A DNA stretch of 40,955 bases from Planctomycetota bacterium (GTDB taxonomy: Bacteria > Planctomycetota > UBA1135 > UBA2386), in assembly GCA_016235155.1 (NCBI GenBank), contig JACRLW010000070.1, positions 1 through 40,955 of the forward strand, given 5' to 3'. Positions 26,258 through 34,296 of this stretch are shown here, piece after piece (position 1 is the stretch's first letter; each line of letters opens with the position of its first letter). The position numbers and the translations under genes were made by a program. A model generated the notes under the pieces. That model was not told the origin of the DNA and ran no database searches. It saw only the letters and a list, made by a program, of their open reading frames with translations.

Positions 26258-27223
26258 ATGCGCAGCCTCTCGCGTCGTGCGTTGATCGCCTCGTTCGTCG
26301 CCGTCGCCCTCGCCGCGTGCGGGGGCGATGCGTCGCAACCGTCCGGTCGCCTGCGCGTCGCGGTGATTCCCAAGGGCACGACCCACGAGTTCTGGAAGGC
26401 GGTCGAGACGGGAGCGAAGCGCGCCGGCGAAGAACTCGGCGTCGAGGTGGTGTGGAAGGGACCGCTGAAGGAGAACGACCGCGCCGAGCAGATCCGCGTC
26501 GTCGAGCAATTCGCGAGCGAGGGCGTCGACGGGATCGCGTTGGCGCCGCTCGACGACAAGGCGTTGGTGCGTCCGGTCGCCGACGCGCGCACGAAGGGCA
26601 TCGACGTCGTGATCTTCGACTCCGCGCTCGAGGGGACCGCCGGAACGGACTTCGCGAGCTTCGTCGCCAGCGACAACCTCGAAGGCGGGCGCATGGCGGG
26701 TCGCGAGATGGCGCGGTTGCTCGACGGCCGGGGCAAGGTGGTCGTGCTCCGCTACCAGGTCGGGTCGGCGAGCACGATCGACCGCGAGAGCGGCTTCCTC
26801 GAAGTGATCGGCCGACAGCCCGGCCTCGAACTGCTGAGCGCGGACCAGTACGCGGGCGCGTCGGTCGAGTCGGCCAAGACCAAGGCGCTCAACCTGCTCG
26901 ACGTCCTGCGGCAGGCCGACGGCATCTTCTGTTCCAACGAGTCCGCGAGCGTCGGCATGCTGCGCGCGCTCGAGCAGGAGGGACTCGCCGGCAAGGTGAA
27001 GTTCGTCGGCTTCGACGCCACGCCGCCGCTCGTCGAGGCGCTCGCGAGCGGTGCGATCTCTGCTCTGGTCGTGCAAGACCCCGTCGACATGGGTCACCGC
27101 GCCGTGCAGACGCTCGTCGCCGCCGTGCAGGGTCGTCCGGTCGAGCCGCGCATCGCCACGACGCTCGCGCTCGCGACCAAGGCGAACCTGAGCGAACCTT
27201 CGATCGCGCGGTTGTTGAAGTGA
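26258..27223 (+). CDS. Sugar ABC transporter substrate-binding lipoprotein, RbsB type
   Basis: A 321-residue periplasmic binding protein of the ribose/galactose type (Peripla_BP_4). The signal ends in a lipobox (LAAC, Cys21), so it is lipid-anchored. The first lobe begins RLRVAVIPKGTTHEFW, and later strands such as VDGIALAPLDDKALV, VVIFDSALEG and KVKFVGFDATPPLVEA follow the family order. It overlaps the ATPase gene by GTGA, giving the usual binding protein, ATPase, permease order. The sugar is not determined by sequence; L-fucose is inferred from the downstream aldo/keto reductase and amidohydrolase and from the other fucose genes in the window. Confidence 0.92.
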   Translation: MRSLSRRALIASFVAVALAACGGDASQPSGRLRVAVIPKGTTHEFWKAVETGAKRAGEELGVEVVWKGPLKENDRAEQIRVVEQFASEGVDGIALAPLDDKALVRPVADARTKGIDVVIFDSALEGTAGTDFASFVASDNLEGGRMAGREMARLLDGRGKVVVLRYQVGSASTIDRESGFLEVIGRQPGLELLSADQYAGASVESAKTKALNLLDVLRQADGIFCSNESASVGMLRALEQEGLAGKVKFVGFDATPPLVEALASGAISALVVQDPVDMGHRAVQTLVAAVQGRPVEPRIATTLALATKANLSEPSIARLLK

Positions 27224-28698
27224 TCGCAACGCCGCTCGCGCCGCGGCTGTCGATGCGCGGCATCTGCAAGCGCTTCGGCCCCACGGTCGCGCTCGATCGC
27301 GTGGACTTCGACGTCCGCGCGGGCGAGGTGCACGCGCTGCTCGGCGAGAACGGCGCCGGCAAGAGCACGCTGATGGGGGTCCTCGCCGGCGCGATCGCGA
27401 TGGACACCGGCGCGATCGAGCTCGACGGCCGTCCCTTCGCACCCGGGCATCCGGCCGCCGCGAGGACCGCGGGCGTGGCGCACATCCACCAGGAGCTCGC
27501 GCTCGCGCCGCACCTCAGCGTCGCGGCGAACGTGATGCTCGGGATCGAGCCCGTGCACGACGGAACGCTCGGTCGCCTCGGCATTCTCGATCGCTCGGAA
27601 CTGCGCCGTCGCGCCGCGGCGGCTCTCGCACGCGTCGGGCGCGCGGACCTTCCGCTCGACGCCCCCGTCGCGCGCCTGGGCATCGCCGAGCGGCAACTCG
27701 TGGAGATCGCGCGAAGCGTCGCGATCGGCGCGCGCGTCGTCGTCTTCGACGAACCGACGAGCAGCCTCACGCGCGCGGGCGTCGCGCATCTCTTCGAGCT
27801 GACCAAGGCACTGCGTGCGGACGGCGTCGCGATCGTCTGGATCTCCCACTTCCTCGAGGAGCTGCGCGCGATCGCGGACCGGTGCACAGTCCTGCGCGAC
27901 GGCGCCAACGCCGGCACCTTCGCCTTGTCCGACGTGCGCGACGACGAACTCGTCGCGCGCATGGTCGGCCGCGAGATCGAAGCGCTCCATGCGCGCTCGG
28001 CGCGGCAGCGCGGCGAAGTCCTGCTGGAGGTCGATGGACTGACGCTGCACCGGGGCGAGGTGCTCGGCATCGCCGGGCTCGTCGGCGCGGGCCGCACGGA
28101 GCTCGTGCGCGCGATCTTCGGCCTCGATCCCGTGCGCAGCGGTCGCGTCCGCGTGCGCGCCCACGGCGGTCCGCGCTCGCCCCGCGCATCGTGGCGCGAC
28201 GGCGTCGGCTTCGTCAGCGAGGACCGCAAGGGCGAAGGTCTCGCGCTCGCGCGCACGATCGCCGAGAACGTCGCGCTGCCGAAGCTGCCGTCGTGGCCGA
28301 CGGCGCCGGCGCTCGCGGCGGCGACGAGCGCGTCGATCGAGACGCTCGGCGTGCGCTGCACCGGCCCCGCTCAGCGCGTGCGCGAACTGTCGGGCGGCAA
28401 CCAGCAGAAGGTCGCGCTCGCGCGGCTCCTCTTCGCCGACTGCGACGTCTGGTTGCTCGACGAGCCGACGCGCGGCATCGACGTCGCGGCGCGTGCCGAG
28501 GTCCATCGCCTGATCGATGGGCTGGCCGCCGGCTCATCGGGCGACCGTCCACGGGGCGTACTGCTCGTGTCGAGCCAACTCCCCGAACTGCTCGCCGTCT
28601 GCGACCGCATCGCGGTGATGCGCGCCGGTCGACTCGGCCCGGCCCGCGACGTGCGCGATCTCGACGAACACGCGTTGCTCGAGGAGGCGCTGCCGTGA
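27220..28698 (+). CDS. Sugar ABC transporter ATPase, RbsA/MglA type
   Basis: A double-domain ATPase of 492 residues that energises sugar import. The first half has Walker A GENGAGKST at 42-50 and a Walker B-like VVVFDEPTSSLT; its signature is the degenerate LGIAERQ normal for this family. The second half has the relaxed Walker A GLVGAGRTE, the signature ELSGGNQQKVALARLL and Walker B VWLLDEPTRGIDV. Only one half keeps canonical motifs throughout, as in known RbsA/MglA proteins. The GTG at 27220 overlaps the stop of the binding-protein gene, and the gene overlaps the permease by four bases. Confidence 0.93.
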   Translation: MIATPLAPRLSMRGICKRFGPTVALDRVDFDVRAGEVHALLGENGAGKSTLMGVLAGAIAMDTGAIELDGRPFAPGHPAAARTAGVAHIHQELALAPHLSVAANVMLGIEPVHDGTLGRLGILDRSELRRRAAAALARVGRADLPLDAPVARLGIAERQLVEIARSVAIGARVVVFDEPTSSLTRAGVAHLFELTKALRADGVAIVWISHFLEELRAIADRCTVLRDGANAGTFALSDVRDDELVARMVGREIEALHARSARQRGEVLLEVDGLTLHRGEVLGIAGLVGAGRTELVRAIFGLDPVRSGRVRVRAHGGPRSPRASWRDGVGFVSEDRKGEGLALARTIAENVALPKLPSWPTAPALAAATSASIETLGVRCTGPAQRVRELSGGNQQKVALARLLFADCDVWLLDEPTRGIDVAARAEVHRLIDGLAAGSSGDRPRGVLLVSSQLPELLAVCDRIAVMRAGRLGPARDVRDLDEHALLEEALP

Positions 28699-29642
28699 GG
28701 GTCGTGCTCTCGCGTCTCGGTCCGTTGCTCGGCCTCGGAGTCGTGTGGGGCCTGTTCGCCGCGGCGATCGGCGGCAAGTTCTCGAGCTGGGAGAACCAGC
28801 GCCTGATGCTGCTGCAGACCTCGATCGTCGCCACCGCGGCGATCGGCGCGACCTTCGTGATCGTCGCCGGCGCGATCGACCTCTCGGTCGGTTCGGCGAT
28901 CGCGCTCGGCACGGTCGTGATCGCGCTCCTGCTCGGCACCGGGATGTCGCCGCTGCTCGCCGCGGCGCTCGGCATCGCGTGCCTCGGTTCGATCGGGGCC
29001 TTGATCGGTCGCCTCGTCACCGGCCGGATCCGGCTCTCGCCGTTCATCGTCACGCTCGCGATGTGGGGCGCGCTGCGCGGCGCGGCCAAGGGCCTCGGCG
29101 ACAACGGACCGGTCTACGTCGACGGCAAGCCGTGGTTGATGGACCTGATGCAGAACTCCGGAGCGGGGCGCTTCCTCGGCGCCGCGCCCGGCGTGTGGCT
29201 CACGATCGCGCTCGCGGTGCTCGCGGCCTTCGTCCTCCGCGCGACGCGCTTCGGCCGCCATGTCTTCGCCGTCGGCAGCAACGAGGAAACGGCGCGCTTG
29301 TGCGGCGTGCCCGTCGCCCGGACCAAGTTGACGGTCTTCCTCGTGGCCGGGGTCTGCGCCGGTCTGGCCGCGGTGCTCCAGCTCGCCTATCTCGGAATGG
29401 GCGACCCGACGACCGCCGAAGGCCACGAGCTTCGCGTGATCGCCGCGGTCGTCATCGGCGGCGCGAGTCTCACCGGCGGCGAGGGTTCGATCCTCGGCAC
29501 GCTCGTCGGAGCCCTGCTGATGACCGTCGTCGACAACGGCTGCACCAAGCTCGGCCTCGCCAACTGGGTCCAGGAGATCGTCACCGGTGCGATCATCCTC
29601 GTCGCCGTCGTCCTCGACCGCCTTCGCCTGCGTCGCTCGTGA
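28695..29642 (+). CDS. Sugar ABC transporter permease, RbsC type
   Basis: A 315-residue inner-membrane permease with eight or more hydrophobic segments. Family motifs are visible: GAIDLSVGSAIALGTVVIAL at about 71-90, LSPFIVTLAMWGALRGAAKG near 115-134, and the cytoplasmic loop VFAVGSNEETARLCGV. The C-terminal AVVIGGASLTGGEGSILGTL is the ATPase-docking stretch of the BPD_transp_2 family. The GTG at 28695 overlaps the stop of the ATPase gene. A single permease gene implies a homodimeric channel. The gene also overlaps the methyltransferase gene that follows by GTGA, which is unusual for such operons. Confidence 0.93.
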   Translation: MRVVLSRLGPLLGLGVVWGLFAAAIGGKFSSWENQRLMLLQTSIVATAAIGATFVIVAGAIDLSVGSAIALGTVVIALLLGTGMSPLLAAALGIACLGSIGALIGRLVTGRIRLSPFIVTLAMWGALRGAAKGLGDNGPVYVDGKPWLMDLMQNSGAGRFLGAAPGVWLTIALAVLAAFVLRATRFGRHVFAVGSNEETARLCGVPVARTKLTVFLVAGVCAGLAAVLQLAYLGMGDPTTAEGHELRVIAAVVIGGASLTGGEGSILGTLVGALLMTVVDNGCTKLGLANWVQEIVTGAIILVAVVLDRLRLRRS

Positions 29643-30316
29643 CTGCTCGCTCGTCGCTGCGCGATCTCGATTGGCGTGCGCTGCTGCGCGACGCGCCGAA
29701 CGGCTACGACGTCGGGGCCGACGACCGCGCCGCGCTCGAGTGGCACGCGGGCAAGGGGGCCGCGACCTACGGCGAACTGCTCCCCGACGCCGCGAGCGCC
29801 TTGTTGGCGTGGCTCGCGCCCACGACGAGCGACGTGTTCGTCGACCTCGGCTCGGGCTCCGGCCGCCTGCCGATCCAAGCGGTCTGCGAGACCGCGGTCG
29901 GCCGCGCGGTCGGCGTCGAGCTCTCCACGGGACGGCATGCCGCCGCGTCTCGCGCGCGCGACCTGCTCGCCAGCGCGATGGACGACGACGGCCGCGCGGA
30001 ATTGGCGCAACGCCTCGAACTCCGCTGCGAGGACCTGCGCGCGACTGCGCTCGACGACGTCACGCTGATCTGGATGTCGTCGACCGCGTTTCCCGAACCG
30101 CTCTTCGCCGCGGCGTGCCGTCACATCGACGCGCGAGCGGGGCGCCTCCGTCTGCTCGCCACCACCACCGCACTACCGCCGCCCTGGGACCGGGTCTTCG
30201 AAGCGGTCGGCTCGCTCCACCTCGCCACGACCTGGTCGCCGCGGACGCGGGTGCACGTGGCGCGGCGGCGATCGGCCGCGACGGTCCCTCCCATCGCGGC
30301 CGAGGCCGCAACCTGA
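29639..30316 (+). CDS. DOT1-like SAM-dependent methyltransferase
   Basis: A 225-residue class I methyltransferase. The SAM site is VFVDLGSGSGRLPIQAV (motif I at about 67-82), with Glu94 in VGVE as the ribose-binding acid. Just before it, TYGELLPDAASALLAWL matches the position of the YGE loop in DOT1 histone-lysine methyltransferases, where the same Tyr-Gly-Glu precedes VDLGSG. A later strand LIWMSSTAF stands where DOT1 has its NNFAF-type motif. Other small-molecule or protein methyltransferases remain possible. It starts on a GTG that overlaps the stop of the sugar permease gene, so it is translationally coupled to the importer. The substrate is unknown. Confidence 0.72.
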   Translation: MTARSSLRDLDWRALLRDAPNGYDVGADDRAALEWHAGKGAATYGELLPDAASALLAWLAPTTSDVFVDLGSGSGRLPIQAVCETAVGRAVGVELSTGRHAAASRARDLLASAMDDDGRAELAQRLELRCEDLRATALDDVTLIWMSSTAFPEPLFAAACRHIDARAGRLRLLATTTALPPPWDRVFEAVGSLHLATTWSPRTRVHVARRRSAATVPPIAAEAAT

Positions 30317-30370
30317 GGTTGGGCGTCGTCGCTGGCGCGCCGACCAGAAAGGCCTCGGAGTCCCCGCGTC

Positions 30371-31315
30371 ATGCATCCACCCCTGCGCACCCGCCCCCTC
30401 GGTCGCACCGGCATCCAGATCTCCGAGATCGGCCTCGGTCTCGCGTCGCTCGGCGAGGAGTACGGGCGCATCGATCCGTCGCAGGCGCTGCGCGTGGTTC
30501 CCTACGCGATCGAGCGCGGCATCAGCTTCCTCGACACGTCGCCGTACTACGGCCGCGGCCGCTCCGAGGTGATGCTCGGCTTCGCGCTGCGCGACGTGCC
30601 CCGCGAGAAGGTCGTCCTCTGCACCAAGCTCGGCCGCTACGACCGCGACAAGTTCGACTTCCGCGCCGAGCGCGTGCGGGAAAGCGTCGACGTGAGCTGC
30701 GAGCGCCTCGGCGTCGACGTGCTCGACATCGTGTTGTGCCACGACGTCGAGTTCGTCCCGCTCGAGATCGTCGCCCAAGAGGCGATCCCCGCGCTGCGCG
30801 AGTTGCAGCGCGCCGGTCGCGTGCGCGCCGTCGGCGCCTCGGGTTATCCCGTCAAGGCGCTGCTGAAGCTGCACGAGATGGCACCGCTCGACGTCGTGCT
30901 GAGCTACGCCAACCTCACGCTCCACAACCGCATGCTCGAGACCGTCCTGCCGCGCTTCTTGCAGGACGGCGTAGGCGTGATCAACGCCGCGCCCTTCGAC
31001 ATGCGGCTCCTGACCGAGGCGGGCCCACTCGACTGGCATCCCGCGCCCGCTCCGCTCCGCGAGGCCGTCGCGAAGGCTCGCGCTCTATGTCGGGAACGCG
31101 GGGTCTCGCTCGCCCAGCTCGCGTTCCAGTTCGCGTTGCGGCAACCCGGACCCGCGGCGTTGCTGGTCGGCACCGTGCATCCGGCCGAGATCGATCAGTG
31201 GCTCGCGTGGCGTGATGCGCCGGTGGATGGCGGGCTGCTGCGCGAGCTGACGGTCTTGTGCGAACCGTTCGTTCATGCAGCGAGACCGATCGGGTTGCCC
31301 GCGAACAACTGCTGA
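30371..31315 (+). CDS. Aldo/keto reductase, probable L-fucose (L-galactose-type) dehydrogenase
   Basis: An NAD(P)-dependent oxidoreductase of 314 residues with the aldo/keto reductase barrel. The catalytic tetrad is visible: Asp55 and Tyr60 in FLDTSPYYG, Lys86 in VLCTKLG and His124 in VLCHDVE. The start RPLGRTGIQISEIGLGLASL and the SPYYGRGRSE turn are those of the L-fucose/L-galactose dehydrogenase-like branch, which oxidises the sugar at C1 to the lactone. Next to an amidohydrolase of the lactonase type and a sugar importer, this is the best candidate for the first oxidation of the fucose pathway (inference). D-threo-aldose dehydrogenase activity is closely related and not excluded. Confidence 0.87.
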   Translation: MHPPLRTRPLGRTGIQISEIGLGLASLGEEYGRIDPSQALRVVPYAIERGISFLDTSPYYGRGRSEVMLGFALRDVPREKVVLCTKLGRYDRDKFDFRAERVRESVDVSCERLGVDVLDIVLCHDVEFVPLEIVAQEAIPALRELQRAGRVRAVGASGYPVKALLKLHEMAPLDVVLSYANLTLHNRMLETVLPRFLQDGVGVINAAPFDMRLLTEAGPLDWHPAPAPLREAVAKARALCRERGVSLAQLAFQFALRQPGPAALLVGTVHPAEIDQWLAWRDAPVDGGLLRELTVLCEPFVHAARPIGLPANNC

Positions 31316-31379
31316 CATCGGGCGATCCCGCGGACCCCGTCGCCTTGCACTCTGGCGCCATCGTCCCGATCCTGCTCCC

Positions 31380-32222
31380 GTGCCCGCACCGACCATCGAC
31401 GCCCACGTCCACTTCTGGCGCATCGCGCGCTACGACTCGAGCTGGATGAAGGGCGCGTTCGCGCCGCTGAAGCGCGACGTGTTTCCCGAGCAGCTCGCGC
31501 CCCAACTCCGCGCGGCAGGCATCGAGCGCGCGGTCTATGTGCAGGCGCAACACGATACGGCGGACAACGATTGGGTGCTCGCGCTCACCGAAGCGCATCC
31601 CTGGATCGCAGGCGTCGTCGCTTGGGTCGATCTGACAGCAATCGACGTCGAGCAGCGGGTCCTCGCATTGAAGCGTCACACCCGCTTCTGCGGTGTCCGC
31701 CATATCACGCACGACGAACCGGACGACGATTGGATCCTGCGCGACGACGTCGCGCGCGGATTGCGCGTGCTGGAGCGGCACGGCGTGCCCTTCGACCTGC
31801 TCTTCTTCGTGCGGCACCTCCACCACGCGGCGACCATCGCCCATCGCTTCCCCGCGTTGACGCTCGTGCTCGATCACCTCGCGAAACCGCGCATCAAGGC
31901 CCACGGCATCGATGACTGGCTGCCCGCGTTCCGCGCCGCCGCGCAATGCCCCAATGTCGTGTGCAAGCTGTCGGGCATGGTGACCGAGGCGGATTGGCGG
32001 AGTTGGACCAGCGACGAGCTCCGCGTCTACGTCGACCACGCGCTCGACGCCTTCGGACCGCGGCGCCTGATGTACGGCTCCGACTGGCCGGTCTGCGAAC
32101 TCGCCGCCGACTACGCACGCGTGGCGTCGACGACCCGCGAGCTGATCGCCCGCCTTTCGCCCGCCGAGCGCGAATCGATCCTCGGCGGGACGGCGAAACG
32201 CTGCTATCGGCTCGCCGACTGA
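31380..32222 (+). CDS. Amidohydrolase-2 family lactonase, probable L-fuconolactonase
   Basis: A metal-dependent hydrolase of the amidohydrolase superfamily, 280 residues, expected to open L-fucono-lactone to L-fuconate. The metal-binding HxH is at His9/His11 (TIDAHVHFWR). The later barrel residues are in LVLDHLAKP and in YGSDWPVCEL, the usual aspartate. The GTG at 31380 is chosen because it puts the HxH close to the N-terminus as in the family; the open frame upstream shadows the reductase gene. It follows the aldo/keto reductase gene by 64 bases, fitting the order of reactions. Related enzymes act on other sugar lactones or on 4-sulfomuconolactone, so the substrate rests on context. Confidence 0.87.
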   Translation: MPAPTIDAHVHFWRIARYDSSWMKGAFAPLKRDVFPEQLAPQLRAAGIERAVYVQAQHDTADNDWVLALTEAHPWIAGVVAWVDLTAIDVEQRVLALKRHTRFCGVRHITHDEPDDDWILRDDVARGLRVLERHGVPFDLLFFVRHLHHAATIAHRFPALTLVLDHLAKPRIKAHGIDDWLPAFRAAAQCPNVVCKLSGMVTEADWRSWTSDELRVYVDHALDAFGPRRLMYGSDWPVCELAADYARVASTTRELIARLSPAERESILGGTAKRCYRLAD

Positions 32223-32289
32223 CGTCGCTCATCTCCCGGTCGCATCGCGCCCAAGCGCAGCGGTCCGGACCGCTCTCCAGTCGCCTCCG

Positions 32290-34263
32290 GTGACCGTCGA
32301 TGCACTGCGACGAGTGGCGGTGTCGAGCACGGAATCCCGAGCGAGCGAGGCGATGCGCACCCGTGTGCGACTCGGGATGCGATTGCGTACCTCGATCGCC
32401 GTCTCCTTCGTGCTCGCCGCGGTCAGCATCGGCCTCCTGCTCCGCGGCTACGCGGTCGACGGCGGACTCCTGCGCAGCTCCACGCAAGCGCGCGCCGAGC
32501 AGCTCGCCCGCATCCTCGCGGCGACCTGCGCGAGGCCGCTCGACTCGCTGGAGGATGCGCTCGTCGGGCGCACGCTGCGCGCGGCGCTCCAGGACGACGT
32601 CGCGTCGATCCGCGTCGTCGATCCGAGCGACCGTGTCCTCGCGACCGAAGGGCAGCCGGTCACGAACGATCGCGCCGATCCCGAGCCGGGGAGCCGCCTG
32701 GTCGTTGCCGACGCGGACATCGAATTCGGCGGACGCATGCTTGGGCGCGTGCGCGTCGAGCTCTCGACGCTCGCCGCCGAGCGGCACCTCGCCGCGATGC
32801 AGATCGAGAACTTTGCGTTCGCGGCGCTGCTCGTGCTCGCCGGCTACCTGCTGATCTCGCGGCTCGTCGGCCGGCTGTTGCGTCCGCTCGAGAACCTGGT
32901 GAGCGCCACGCGCACGCTCGCCGGCGGCTCGTTCGACGTGCGCGTCGCGGTCGCGCGCGACGACGAAATCGGCCAACTCGCCGAGTCGTTCAACGACATG
33001 GCGGAGGCGCTGCGCTCGACCGTCGTGAGCCGCGAAGAACTCGTGCGCGCCAATGAGCAGCTCGAAGGCGCACGTCAGGCTGCGATCGCCTCCGACCAAG
33101 CCAAGTCGGAGTTCCTCGCCAACACCAGCCACGAGATCCGCACGCCGATGACCGCCATCCTCGGCTACGCGGAAGTGCTGCTCGAGAACGCACGCACGCC
33201 GGAGATCGTCGACGCCGCCCGCACGATCCACGCCAACGGCCAGCACCTGCTCGCGATCCTCGACGACATCCTCGACCTCTCGAAGATCGAGGCCGGCCGG
33301 ATGACCGTCGAATCGATCGTCTGCTCGCCGGTGCGCATCGCGCGGGAAGTCGTCGAACTGATGCACGTCCGCGCGAGCGCGAAGAACCTCGACCTGCGCG
33401 TCATCTGGCGACCGCCCCTGCCGGCGACGATCGCATCCGATCCCACGCGCTTGCGGCAGATCCTCGTGAACCTGGTCGGCAACGCCACGAAGTTCACCGA
33501 GACGGGCTCCGTGCGCCTCGTCGTCGGCATGGCGCGCGACGGCTCCGCGGATCGCGTCGAGTTCGAGGTCATCGACACCGGGATCGGCATGAGCGCCGAA
33601 CAGCAGGCGCGGATCTTCCGGCCCTTCGCGCAGGGCGACGAACGCACCACGCGCCGCTTCGGCGGCACCGGCCTCGGCCTCGCGATCTCGTGGCGGCTCG
33701 TCGAACTGCTGGGCGGAACGATCCGCGTGCACAGTGAACTCGGCTTCGGCAGCCGCTTCGTCGTCGCGGTACCGACCGGCCCGCTGCACGGCGTGCCCCT
33801 GCTCACCGATCCCGACGCGGAGGACGACCGCGCGACCGAGCGCGACCGACCCGCGCCGAGCACTCAACGGCCGCTCGCGAACCACCGGGTGCTCCTCGCG
33901 GAAGACGGCCCCGACAACCAGAAGCTGATCTCGTTCCTGCTCAAGAAACTCGGCTCCGAGGTCGTCCTCGCCGAGAACGGACGCATTGCGTGGGAGCGCG
34001 CGCTCGCCGCCGTCCGCGACGGCCGTCCATTCGATCTCGTGCTGATGGACATGCACATGCCCGAGATGGACGGCTACACCGCGACGCACCAGCTCCGCGC
34101 CGACGGCTACACCGGCGCGATCGTCGCATTGACCGCCAATGCGATGGACGGCGACGAAGAGCGCTGTCTTGCGGCCGGCTGCGACGGCTACGCGACCAAA
34201 CCGATCCAACGCGACGTGCTGCTGAACACGATGCTCTCGAGCATCGCGATGCGGCGCGGTTAG
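32290..34263 (+). CDS. Membrane hybrid sensor histidine kinase with receiver
   Basis: A two-membrane-span sensor kinase of 657 residues (GTG at 32290; an ATG at 32353 is an equally good start). Membrane segments lie at about 35-52 and 173-195 and enclose a roughly 120-residue extracytoplasmic sensor. A HAMP linker follows (about 195-250), then the phosphoacceptor domain with His281 in NTSHEIRTPMTAILG, the ATPase domain with NLVGNATKF, DTGIGM and GGTGLGLAIS, and a C-terminal receiver (about 532-650) with Asp587 and Lys637. It senses an envelope or external signal and probably relays phosphate internally. No partner response regulator is adjacent. Its stop lies in an 18-base tandem repeat shared with the convergent gene. 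Confidence 0.92.
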   Translation: MTVDALRRVAVSSTESRASEAMRTRVRLGMRLRTSIAVSFVLAAVSIGLLLRGYAVDGGLLRSSTQARAEQLARILAATCARPLDSLEDALVGRTLRAALQDDVASIRVVDPSDRVLATEGQPVTNDRADPEPGSRLVVADADIEFGGRMLGRVRVELSTLAAERHLAAMQIENFAFAALLVLAGYLLISRLVGRLLRPLENLVSATRTLAGGSFDVRVAVARDDEIGQLAESFNDMAEALRSTVVSREELVRANEQLEGARQAAIASDQAKSEFLANTSHEIRTPMTAILGYAEVLLENARTPEIVDAARTIHANGQHLLAILDDILDLSKIEAGRMTVESIVCSPVRIAREVVELMHVRASAKNLDLRVIWRPPLPATIASDPTRLRQILVNLVGNATKFTETGSVRLVVGMARDGSADRVEFEVIDTGIGMSAEQQARIFRPFAQGDERTTRRFGGTGLGLAISWRLVELLGGTIRVHSELGFGSRFVVAVPTGPLHGVPLLTDPDAEDDRATERDRPAPSTQRPLANHRVLLAEDGPDNQKLISFLLKKLGSEVVLAENGRIAWERALAAVRDGRPFDLVLMDMHMPEMDGYTATHQLRADGYTGAIVALTANAMDGDEERCLAAGCDGYATKPIQRDVLLNTMLSSIAMRRG

Positions 34264-34296
34264 CCGTCGCGGCGCGGTCAGCCGTCGCGGCGCGGC
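34261..34296. repeat. 18-base near-exact tandem repeat carrying both convergent stop codons
   Basis: Two copies of an 18-base unit (agccgtcgcggcgcgg core) lie head to tail. The first begins with the TAG of the + strand kinase. The TCA complementing the stop of the - strand AsmA-like gene spans the junction to the second copy. Confidence 0.8.
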
